Shown: one piece after another, positions 52,536-60,139 of the stretch
Position numbering within the stretch: position 1 is the first letter of the stretch
Layout: each line of letters opens with the position of its first letter
Assembly (NCBI RefSeq): GCF_010365865.1
Contig: NZ_CP048020.1
Span: 2,418,001 to 2,482,000 of the forward strand
Direction: 5' to 3'
Source: Treponema vincentii
GTDB lineage: Bacteria; Spirochaetota; Spirochaetia; Treponematales; Treponemataceae
DNA length: 64,000 nucleotides
Program-made: the position numbers and the translations under genes
Notes under the pieces: generated by a model
The model's database searches: none
Seen by the model: only the letters and a program-made list of their open reading frames with translations
Told to the model about the DNA's origin: nothing

Positions 52536-53339
52536 ATGGATAGCAGCATGACGTCAGAAACATTACATCACCTCTACGATTATTTGGTTCCGCTGGTAAC
52601 GGGAGCCTATCGGGAAGCATCACGGTATAATGTTCAGGGGATTGAAAAAAAAGAATTGAACGATATTGCCACGTTTACCGACCGGTTTATGGAACAAGCA
52701 ATTGTAGAAGGCATCCGGCAGCGCTTTCCCGATCATACGTTTATCGGCGAAGAATACGGCGAAAACCGTGGGGAAAGCCCCTACGAATGGCTTATCGATC
52801 CGATTGACGGTACGGTGAATTTTGCTGCCGGTATTCCGATGTTCGGCACAACGCTCGCCTTGCGGAAAAATAAAGAAACGATTTTCGGTATCATATTCGA
52901 TTGGCCGAATAACGCTATTTATTACGCAATCAAAGGCGAGGGAGCGTACTGCGGCACTATAAAACTGCGGGTGTCGCAGCGTTCGCGGCTTGACGAATCG
53001 ATTGTCAGTATTTGCTTAACATCAAGTTATAATGCCGAATACAGCGAGAAGGTACTCACCCTTATACAAAAATTGCAGCCGCACGTACGCGGCATACGGA
53101 TAATTGTTTGTACGGTCTATGAGCTTATCTGGCTTGCAACCGGCAAAAGCGAAGCGATGATCAACGTGAAGCCGTCAATGGGCTTAAGTTCCTGCGCCGG
53201 TAAGTTGATTGTCAGCGAAGCGGGCGGTACGGTAACCAATCTATCGAATAAGCCGCGACAAGAAATCGATGATTTATTAATCACCAACTCGGTTATCCAT
53301 GATGAAGTGTATAACATTATCGCGCAGGTATCCAAATAA
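52536..53339 (+). CDS. inositol-monophosphatase-family protein, altered metal site
   Basis: 267 residues. The phosphatase motifs GEE (71-73) and EWLIDPIDGTVNFAAG (84-99, Asp88 and Asp91) are present. In the last motif, where the family has WDxxAG with a metal-binding Asp, this protein reads LSSCAG (217-222), so Asp is replaced by Ser218 before LIVSEAGG. It may still use two metals, or bind without catalysis. It is encoded 27 bp after the ATPase and probably dephosphorylates the imported sugar phosphate; that is inferred. A hairpin terminator follows. Confidence 0.88.
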   Translation: MDSSMTSETLHHLYDYLVPLVTGAYREASRYNVQGIEKKELNDIATFTDRFMEQAIVEGIRQRFPDHTFIGEEYGENRGESPYEWLIDPIDGTVNFAAGIPMFGTTLALRKNKETIFGIIFDWPNNAIYYAIKGEGAYCGTIKLRVSQRSRLDESIVSICLTSSYNAEYSEKVLTLIQKLQPHVRGIRIIVCTVYELIWLATGKSEAMINVKPSMGLSSCAGKLIVSEAGGTVTNLSNKPRQEIDDLLITNSVIHDEVYNIIAQVSK

Positions 53340-53345
53340 TACTAT

Positions 53346-53374
53346 CCCGTGATATGACGTACTCACATCACGGG
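53346..53374. terminator. convergent stem-loop terminator
   Basis: CCCGTGAT / ATCACGGG hairpin between the plus-strand transporter operon and the minus-strand two-component genes. Confidence 0.75.
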
Positions 53375-53416
53375 TATTCCCGATCTACTATGAATGATAA
53401 ACACAGCGGAAGTACT

Positions 53417-54034
53417 CTACACCGACGCTATTGATTTTTTATAAAATCTATATACGAACAAGCTTACTGTTGCACTGAAAACTTTATCTATCAAATTTGT
53501 AACGGTGCCGCCGAAGTATGCCGCAAATGTTAAGCTCTGTGTTACAACATAGATTCCTTGAACGGCATTGTCTACTTGAGGAATGGATGTATTTGCTGAG
53601 TAAAAAAGATAGGAAATGGTGTCGCCTAGAATTGAATTGGTAATGGCTGAGATAAAACCTATCCACATAAAATTTTCGGTTGTGTAAGAAACATCCGTAT
53701 AAGAGGTATTCGGGTTTGAAGGTGTCTTGGCTTTTTTCCGTTCGGAATAAAATACCAGATGTGCAACTACTGCGGTAGAAATATGACATAGCATAAAAAG
53801 AATCCCTGTATTTGCGAAAATACACAAAAGAGCGTTACTTGCGATTGCACACACAATCCCCGGAATAAGTCCGCACAAGGCTGTTACGGCAATAGTAAGC
53901 AAAGAATCCAAATATAAAGGAAAAGCAACAAGCCCTGCAAGATATGAACACATATAATTAATCAAAATGCTTGCAATGGTGAAAATGACTGTAAACATCC
54001 TTCGGCTGATTCGGTTCATTACATTTTTTCTCAT
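53417..54034 (-). CDS. ECF S-component-like membrane protein
   Basis: 205 residues, about six hydrophobic helices. The N-terminal half (YLDSLLTIAVTALCGLIPGI) resembles ECF-transporter substrate-binding subunits and related membrane sensor domains. It is encoded directly after the response regulator (1-bp overlap) and likely works with the histidine kinase as a membrane sensing partner. No ECF ATPases are nearby. The family call is tentative. Confidence 0.7.
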   Translation of the reverse strand: MRKNVMNRISRRMFTVIFTIASILINYMCSYLAGLVAFPLYLDSLLTIAVTALCGLIPGIVCAIASNALLCIFANTGILFMLCHISTAVVAHLVFYSERKKAKTPSNPNTSYTDVSYTTENFMWIGFISAITNSILGDTISYLFYSANTSIPQVDNAVQGIYVVTQSLTFAAYFGGTVTNLIDKVFSATVSLFVYRFYKKSIASV

Positions 54035-54711
54035 TAAAATAGCAGCCCTAAAAGTTTTGCTTTTTCAATCAAATCATGCCGATCGCGAATAAACATTTTT
54101 CCGTAAACGGCCGTCCGCTGATTTAAGATTGTTTTTTCCGATTTTCCGAGCAGTTTTGCAATTTCAACTACATCAAGCCCTTCAGCAAGATGAATGAAAA
54201 CTTCTTGCTCTTTTTTTGAAAGACTTTTGTAATTATCAAAAAGATAGCTTTTTTCGTCACGGACGATGTGCTTGCCTTTATTCTGCGGTAAAAGAGTGTG
54301 CAAAACTTTGCTTGCAACGCTATTGTAATACGTGTTCCCTGAACCTACCACAAGGATTGCTTTTTCAACTTCATCAATCGAGGCTTCTTTTGTAATAAAA
54401 CCTTGAACGCCGATCAAAAGTGCATGTTCTACGTGAATATCATCATTGTACATAGTGTAAACCAAAATTAAAATATCAGGCTTCACACCTCTCATTTTTG
54501 AAACCGATTCAAGCGAGTTTTCACCGTCGAGGTTTAAATCGAGAATCACAATTTTGATATCTTTATCTTCATTAAGTTTTTTTACCGCTTCTGGGATTGT
54601 TCCGACACCGATTATCGAAAGTGACGGATTTCTGTTTTGAAGCATAAAAATCATTCCGTCCCGTAAGCCCGTGTGATCATCAATGAACAGAATCTTTAAC
54701 GGTGATTGCAA
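54034..54711 (-). CDS. NarL/UhpA-family response regulator
   Basis: 225 residues from the TTG at 54711, which has AAGGAGG eight bases upstream; the longer ATG start at 54729 has none. The receiver domain begins LKILFIDDHTGLRDG with the phospho-acceptor Asp in VILDLNLDG. The C-terminal LuxR-type helix-turn-helix (LSKKEQEVFIHLAEGLDVVE) binds DNA. The gene overlaps the histidine kinase by about 30 bp. Its likely target is the divergent cluster or the sugar-phosphate importer; this is inferred. Confidence 0.9.
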   Translation of the reverse strand: MQSPLKILFIDDHTGLRDGMIFMLQNRNPSLSIIGVGTIPEAVKKLNEDKDIKIVILDLNLDGENSLESVSKMRGVKPDILILVYTMYNDDIHVEHALLIGVQGFITKEASIDEVEKAILVVGSGNTYYNSVASKVLHTLLPQNKGKHIVRDEKSYLFDNYKSLSKKEQEVFIHLAEGLDVVEIAKLLGKSEKTILNQRTAVYGKMFIRDRHDLIEKAKLLGLLF

Positions 54712-55762
54712 TGGTAAAACCTCCTTCATTTATAAAATCCGCGCTGCCGTCTATCAGTTGGGCACGCTTTTTGATATTGGTAAGTCCGTAATGCTTTACA
54801 GCAGCTTTTAGCTTCTTGCTTTCAACGTCGGTTTCTTCAAAACCTTTTCCGTTATCGCAGATGATAAAACGGAAATCATCAATCCCGTCCACAATTTTTA
54901 TTTCAACTTGTGTTGCATCGGAATGCCGTGAAATATTGCTCAGCGCTTCCTGCAAAATTCTGATAAGATGTGTCTTTTGCGTATTTTTGAGCGCAATTAT
55001 TTTCTGACTTGCAACATATAGATTTGTTTTTATTCCGAAATTCACTTCAAATGCAGTGCAAATCTCGCGTATAATTTTTTCAAAATCTTCCGTAAACTCA
55101 ATACTTCCGGAACCGATCATATAACGAATTTCGTTTAGAGCTTGTTTTGCGTAAAATTTTGATTTTGAAAAATCTTCTTTTTCAAGATAGATATTGAGTG
55201 CGGCAAGATTCTGCGCAACTCCGTCGTGAAGGTCGCGGCTGAAATTATTCTGCTCCGTCTGCATTGTTTTAAGTTGTTCAAGCTGTATTGAATTTTTAAA
55301 GAATTTCTCAAGGATTATAAAGACGGCAATCGCAATCAGAAAAAGAGCACTGTATAAAAGAGAATCGTATCCGAGATTAAGTCTTGTCTGCACCCCATGA
55401 ATGTGATTTTGAAAGTTGATAATAGCATCCGTGTTACGATTACCGCTTTGAATATTTTGAATGATTGCTTCAAGTTCTTTTTTTAGAGGTGCATCAAAAT
55501 AAGTGAAGGCTTGGTAGTCCGATCTCAGTTTAAGAGCAATTGATTCAAAATCTACAGGATTTTTCGAAAAAATGTCAGCGCTATCTCTGCCGGCAACTAT
55601 GCTTTTCGGATCCATTTGAAGCAATAACATTTCCGTGTCGAGTTTCTGAATCAGATTGTTGCTTGCCCGCTTAAAAAAGATTGTGCAAAAAAAGATTGCG
55701 AGTGCGGTGTAGATAAATATCGACTCGATTTTAAAAATTTTCTTAATAAGACTTAGCAGCAT
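54680..55762 (-). CDS. UhpB/NarX-type sensor histidine kinase
   Basis: 360 residues from ATG at 55762. The longer ORF (to 55804) would place the start at the expected transcription start of the -10 box at 55809. One membrane helix at the N-terminus, an extracytoplasmic stretch (about 40-165), a second helix (about 170-190), then the HisKA_3 phospho-site RDLHDGVAQNLAAL and the HATPase_c domain (IICDNGKGF; GLTNIKKRA). It phosphorylates the response regulator encoded with it. Confidence 0.9.
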   Translation of the reverse strand: MLLSLIKKIFKIESIFIYTALAIFFCTIFFKRASNNLIQKLDTEMLLLQMDPKSIVAGRDSADIFSKNPVDFESIALKLRSDYQAFTYFDAPLKKELEAIIQNIQSGNRNTDAIINFQNHIHGVQTRLNLGYDSLLYSALFLIAIAVFIILEKFFKNSIQLEQLKTMQTEQNNFSRDLHDGVAQNLAALNIYLEKEDFSKSKFYAKQALNEIRYMIGSGSIEFTEDFEKIIREICTAFEVNFGIKTNLYVASQKIIALKNTQKTHLIRILQEALSNISRHSDATQVEIKIVDGIDDFRFIICDNGKGFEETDVESKKLKAAVKHYGLTNIKKRAQLIDGSADFINEGGFTIAITVKDSVH

Positions 55763-55808
55763 GATTTTCCAGTAAAATTGTTCGGTAATGAAACTATCGA
55801 CCATATCT

Positions 55809-55837
55809 AGTATAACACGAACCGATATTCATGTCTT
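55809..55837 (-). promoter_or_regulatory. promoter of the two-component genes
   Basis: AAGACA (55832-55837), 17-bp spacer, TATACT (55809-55814) on the minus strand. A lone TATAAT (55896-55901) may serve the plus-strand cluster, but no -35 fits it. Confidence 0.6.
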
Positions 55838-55975
55838 GGGAAAAATTCCCAAAGTTTTTAGGAAAAATGACCAAAGGAATATGCAGACGATGAAGTATAA
55901 TTGCAAAAAAGCCGAACTACAATGCTGATTTTGTCGGCATCGCTGGAAATAAATAATCATTATTGGAGGAATAAG

Positions 55976-56371
55976 ATGGGATTTTTAAATCATGTAAAAA
56001 CTGCTTGGAATGGACAAGTTCGCTGTGACTGGTGCGGAAAATACTACAAGCAAATAGACGGAGACGGATTATTCGGTTCTGCCGGCGGACTTGTAGGACG
56101 TGCTGTCGCCACGGCAAAGAAAAACTACTGTTCAAAGGCGTGCAAATTAGCGGCAGAAGAAGCAAAAGCCGAAAAAAAAGCGGATTTTGAAGAACGTAAG
56201 GCAAAAGGCGAACTTACCGAAATGGAAAAAATAAAAGACCAAATGGCACAGCCTTTTGAAGAGGCAAAACAACAGATGAAAGATTCAATCGCACAGCCGA
56301 TGAACGAAGTCAAATCTCAAATGAAAGGTGCCTTTGGCTCTGCTTTTGGCGGAATATTCGGGAAAAAATGA
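55976..56371 (+). CDS. zinc-finger protein, function unknown
   Basis: 131 residues from ATG at 55976, with GGAGG six bases upstream. Two Cys pairs, CDWCG (residues 18-22) and YCSKACK (about 46-52), could hold one zinc, like a TRASH-type finger. The rest is a charged Ala/Glu/Lys helix and a C-terminal repeat of amphipathic segments ending GSAFGGIFGKK, which could bind membranes. I do not recognise a family. First gene of a seven-gene unit; its stop overlaps the next start. Confidence 0.75.
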   Translation: MGFLNHVKTAWNGQVRCDWCGKYYKQIDGDGLFGSAGGLVGRAVATAKKNYCSKACKLAAEEAKAEKKADFEERKAKGELTEMEKIKDQMAQPFEEAKQQMKDSIAQPMNEVKSQMKGAFGSAFGGIFGKK

Positions 56372-56835
56372 TGAAAGATTTAGAAAAAGGAAAAAATCCG
56401 GAACAGGATTTAATAAAATCCTTTTGTGATAGACTTGGTGCTGTTCAATGTAGTAATTGCAGAGCGAAAAATCATGCAGACATTGAATACATCAACGATA
56501 GCGGTGATTTTTGTATGGTTGAAGCAAAAACTCATTTATCCGGCGACGGGCATAATGCAGTACACAAACTTTTTGGCGAGCTTTTGAAACTAACAGGTTA
56601 TCAATCATCAAAAACACATGAGAACATTAAATATCAACTTTTGATAGACAACAGACCTGATGAAACAGGAAAACGAGGAGGACAGTTTTTTCATGAATTA
56701 CTTGTAAAACATATTCCCAAAGATAAGTTCATTGCATTTGGGAAAATTGTTCCTATCGACAAAGTTATTGAATTTGATATGAAAACAATAAAAGAATTCT
56801 CTTGGGAAGAATTTTATAATTTGGAGGAAAAATAA
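56368..56835 (+). CDS. possible PD-(D/E)XK nuclease-like protein
   Basis: 155 residues, starting ATGATG over the previous stop. The segment ADIEYINDSGDFCMVEAKTH (about residues 37-56) has the Asp ... Glu-x-Lys spacing of restriction-endonuclease-fold nucleases; two Cys in CSNC precede it. The similarity is only a motif reading and could be a decayed or binding-only fold. It is in an operon with zinc-ribbon and SPFH proteins. Confidence 0.6.
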   Translation: MMKDLEKGKNPEQDLIKSFCDRLGAVQCSNCRAKNHADIEYINDSGDFCMVEAKTHLSGDGHNAVHKLFGELLKLTGYQSSKTHENIKYQLLIDNRPDETGKRGGQFFHELLVKHIPKDKFIAFGKIVPIDKVIEFDMKTIKEFSWEEFYNLEEK

Positions 56836-56836
56836 A

Positions 56837-57448
56837 ATGGCATTTTGTCAAAATTGTGGAAAAGAATTAATGGACGGTGCAAAATTCTGTGATTCTTGCG
56901 GAACACCGGCAGGAAATACAGGAAGTGAAAATCAACGCAAACAAGTTTTTGATGGGGAACTGAAGAAATGCCCATCATGTGGAGCAATTCTATCAAGCGA
57001 TGATTTAAAATGTCCTCAATGCGGCATTGAACTGAGAAATATCAAAGCATCATCTTCGGTTACGAATTTTAACAGTGATTTATTCAACACTCCAAAAAGT
57101 GACAGATCCGATTTTATTACATCGTTCCCGATTCCAAACGCAAAAGAAGATTTTTTTGAATTTTTATACATTACAGTTGGTTCCGTTACGCAGCCCTGCT
57201 CTGCTCCACTAGGCTCAATAGATGACCAAATTAGAACTGCATGGATTAATAAATATAAACAGTTAAAAACACGCGCTCCTTTTATTTTTGCTAAGGATCC
57301 GGAAAGTTTGGCACAAGTAAACCAAATTTTTAAGACAACTAAAATAAGAATGCCATTGTGGCAGAAATTTTTGATTTTTGTCTTTGGCGGTTTTGCAGCA
57401 CTAATTGTACTTCTTGTCGTTTTAACAAAACTCGGAATACTGAATTAA
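56837..57448 (+). CDS. double zinc-ribbon membrane protein
   Basis: 203 residues. Two zinc ribbons (FCQNCG with FCDSCG, residues 3-23; KCPSCG with KCPQCG, about 45-66), a middle domain without clear family, and one C-terminal membrane helix (FLIFVFGGFAALIVLLVVL). The layout resembles YdjG-type partners of SPFH/PspA membrane-stress proteins. It is encoded one base after the preceding stop and directly before the SPFH protein. Confidence 0.75.
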   Translation: MAFCQNCGKELMDGAKFCDSCGTPAGNTGSENQRKQVFDGELKKCPSCGAILSSDDLKCPQCGIELRNIKASSSVTNFNSDLFNTPKSDRSDFITSFPIPNAKEDFFEFLYITVGSVTQPCSAPLGSIDDQIRTAWINKYKQLKTRAPFIFAKDPESLAQVNQIFKTTKIRMPLWQKFLIFVFGGFAALIVLLVVLTKLGILN

Positions 57449-57467
57449 TAATTTTGGAGTAAAACTA

Positions 57468-58799
57468 ATGGGCATATTCAAGAAAAAACACGAAGACGGT
57501 TTAATGGATGTTATCCGTTGTGATGAGCCGACATATTTGATTTGGAAATGGAGACCTAAGGGAGCGGAAGAAGCGAATTCTACAAAAAAAGAGAACGCAA
57601 TCCGCTACGGTTCAAGTCTGCGTGTGAAAGACGGTGAAGTCGCTGTCTTTGTTTATCACCAAAAAGACGGCACAATGCAGGACTATATTGAAAGACCTTA
57701 TGACGATACGATTAAAACAGCAAACCTTCCTATTCTCTCTTCGATTGTCGGTGCGGCATTCGGCGGGGCGAGCCCTTTTCAAGCGGAAGTTTATTTTATA
57801 AACCTTGCGGGAATCATTCAGGTAAAATTCGGGGTTCCGTTTTTTGATGTAGCTGATGCACGCAATACTAATTTTACCGTTCCCGTTGCGGTTCGCGGTT
57901 CTATCAATTTTAGACTTACGAATTACAAAGAATTTATAAAACTTCACAGGCTTATTGATTTTGACCTTGAGGCTTTTAAATTGCAGATTCGGGATGCTGT
58001 TTGCAAATATATAAAATCTATTGTTACAAATATCCCGTTTGATACAGGGCTTCCCGTAATTCATCTTGAACGAAAGATTTTTGAAGTCAGTAGTGTTTTG
58101 CAGCCTATTTTAAAACAACGGCTTGAAAGTGAGTTCGGTGTTACAACAAGTTCGGTTGATATAAGCGATATTGAACTTGATAAATCAAGCGAAGGTTATC
58201 GTGAATTAAAAGCAGTTACAACAGACATCATAAGCGAGCAGGAAAAAGCAAAAAGTGCTATCAATATTCGCCAGATGGAAGGTATGGCGGAAATCAACAT
58301 GGAAGAGTACCAGCGGGAAAGACGGCTCGGAACGGAAAGTTCAAATCTGGCTGCTCATCAGATTGACCAGCAGACACGAGTCGGCATTGCAGGAGCGGAA
58401 GCACTGGGAAAGATGGGAGCGGCAGGCGGTATCGGCATAAACCTTGGCAACGGCGGCGGTTTTAATCCGGCAGGCATGATGGCAGGAATGGCTATGGGAA
58501 GTGCAATCGGGCAGAATATGGCCGGAATGATGCACGGCGCTTTGGGCGGATTGAGTCAGCCGGTTCCGCCGCCTCCGCCGCAAGTAAGTCAATACAATGT
58601 TGCAGTAAACGGACAGACAACAGGCCCCTATACGGTTGCAACACTTTCTCAAATGGCAGCAAGCGGACAGTTTACGCGCGAAAGTCTTGTTTGGAAAGCC
58701 GGTATGGCAAACTGGATGACAGCCGGAAACGTGCCTGAACTGTCGGCAATTTTCGGTCAAAATACTCCGCCGATTCCGCCTGTACCGCCGATGAGTTAA
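57468..58799 (+). CDS. SPFH-domain protein with C-terminal GYF_2 (YdjI-like)
   Basis: 443 residues. Residues 1-300 form the SPFH/band-7-like part (VAVRGSINFRLTNYKEFI; ELDKSSEGYRELKAV) with coiled coil. A Gly/Met-rich stretch (about 305-365) follows, then a proline run and a GYF_2/DUF4339 domain (QYNVAVNGQTTGPYTVA; WKAGMANWMTAG). B. subtilis YdjI has this architecture and recruits PspA with YdjGH. The neighbouring zinc-ribbon gene fits that comparison, but PspA is missing here. Confidence 0.85.
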   Translation: MGIFKKKHEDGLMDVIRCDEPTYLIWKWRPKGAEEANSTKKENAIRYGSSLRVKDGEVAVFVYHQKDGTMQDYIERPYDDTIKTANLPILSSIVGAAFGGASPFQAEVYFINLAGIIQVKFGVPFFDVADARNTNFTVPVAVRGSINFRLTNYKEFIKLHRLIDFDLEAFKLQIRDAVCKYIKSIVTNIPFDTGLPVIHLERKIFEVSSVLQPILKQRLESEFGVTTSSVDISDIELDKSSEGYRELKAVTTDIISEQEKAKSAINIRQMEGMAEINMEEYQRERRLGTESSNLAAHQIDQQTRVGIAGAEALGKMGAAGGIGINLGNGGGFNPAGMMAGMAMGSAIGQNMAGMMHGALGGLSQPVPPPPPQVSQYNVAVNGQTTGPYTVATLSQMAASGQFTRESLVWKAGMANWMTAGNVPELSAIFGQNTPPIPPVPPMS

Positions 58800-58825
58800 A
58801 CGGGTCATAGTATGGAGAAAACTTT

Positions 58826-59161
58826 ATGAAAATAAATTGGATTTTAGTTTTGATTTCACTCGGGATTTCCGCATTTATATGCTATGGTTTTTTTTCAGGA
58901 ACAGGGAATATGTTTCTTACTGTCGGAGGCGGAGTTTTTCTTTTTGTTACTCTATTCGGAATGTTTGGGATTTCTTTTGGAAGAGGAAGTGCGAATATAA
59001 AAATCTTTTCGAGTATTTTCCTTGTATTGGTACTGGTTGAACATTTGATTTTTGTTTTTTCAGGATTTAGACAAACTGCGTACATAGTCATAACAGGTGT
59101 TTTATTTCTGCTTTATCTTTTGATTTTCTATGGAATTGTAAAAGCATTGAAAGAAGAATGA
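58826..59161 (+). CDS. small four-helix membrane protein
   Basis: 111 residues with about four hydrophobic helices and few charged residues. No family recognised. Encoded 26 bp after the SPFH gene and likely part of the same membrane assembly. Confidence 0.7.
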   Translation: MKINWILVLISLGISAFICYGFFSGTGNMFLTVGGGVFLFVTLFGMFGISFGRGSANIKIFSSIFLVLVLVEHLIFVFSGFRQTAYIVITGVLFLLYLLIFYGIVKALKEE

Positions 59162-59249
59162 ATGAAGCAAATCTTATCATAAAGCAAAAATCGAAAATCA
59201 CAAACCTCGCATTTCTTACTGAACACACCGGTGAGATCCGTTTTTCAGT

Positions 59250-60125
59250 ATGGGAACTAAAAAACAAATGACAAAAGATGATACCGGTTTTTTATGGCAA
59301 AACCTCGTACGATACAAGCGGGCAAAAGAACGCGGGCATAAATCGGCTGAGCGTTTTCTTGATGAAACGTATGAAAATTTCGGCTTTTTCGGAACTCTTC
59401 TGCACAAAATGCAGAGCGGGCTTGCCGCACATATACTATTTGATGACGAAAACGCTTTTCTTCGTTTTTACGGAAGCTCTATCGCACTGTTGCGTAAAGA
59501 TTGGCAAGACGGCATGACATGGGAAGAACAGCACACGGCAGTTACGGTAGAGGAAAATCCTCAGTTCGTGCATGTGCTTGATTTAGCCGATATTTCGACA
59601 TTTTCTCTTACGGAAAAGGAAAAAAATGATATAAAGACTTTTATCCGTTTGAATTGGCGATTGATCCGTCAACTCGGAACGGCAGATAATCCCGAATCCT
59701 CCGATTTCATCGATGCATTTGATTTTTCACTTCGCCGGTTCGTACAATCCCCTGAAAAAATGAAGATCCGCGGTATCAGCGTATTCGCAAAACCGGATGG
59801 CGGTTTGCCGTTTTCACTATTCACAGGCATAAAAGATATCGGCGGCAACCTTCGCGAGTTCCACAAGGGAAACTTTGAAATCCCTCATGCTTATATCTAC
59901 AGTGCAGACGGTTCTCTCGCTTCGCGTTTCCGTATTGACTCTCAGGATATCCCTAAAAAACTTTCAACACTGTATAAAACCGATATGCCGCTCGGAAAAT
60001 ACGAAGCTCAAATTATTGCATGGGCAAAAAAATCACCGGCACGGATGATTGAAGAAAACTGCCATACAAATTGGGATTCAATGCGAGCTGCATGGCAGAA
60101 TTCTTTTGAAGAAATGTATTCATAA
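59250..60125 (+). CDS. hypothetical protein, clustered with SPFH genes
   Basis: 291 residues, soluble and alpha/beta in character, without signal peptide or membrane helix. No motif or family recognised (FLDETYENFGFFGTLLHKMQ; FSLFTGIKDIGGNLREFHKG). ATG at 59250 has no ribosome site; an internal ATG at 59268 with GGAA upstream is possible. Stop and the next start are 14 bp apart, so it belongs to the unit. Confidence 0.65.
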   Translation: MGTKKQMTKDDTGFLWQNLVRYKRAKERGHKSAERFLDETYENFGFFGTLLHKMQSGLAAHILFDDENAFLRFYGSSIALLRKDWQDGMTWEEQHTAVTVEENPQFVHVLDLADISTFSLTEKEKNDIKTFIRLNWRLIRQLGTADNPESSDFIDAFDFSLRRFVQSPEKMKIRGISVFAKPDGGLPFSLFTGIKDIGGNLREFHKGNFEIPHAYIYSADGSLASRFRIDSQDIPKKLSTLYKTDMPLGKYEAQIIAWAKKSPARMIEENCHTNWDSMRAAWQNSFEEMYS

Positions 60126-60139
60126 AAGGAAACTTAATT

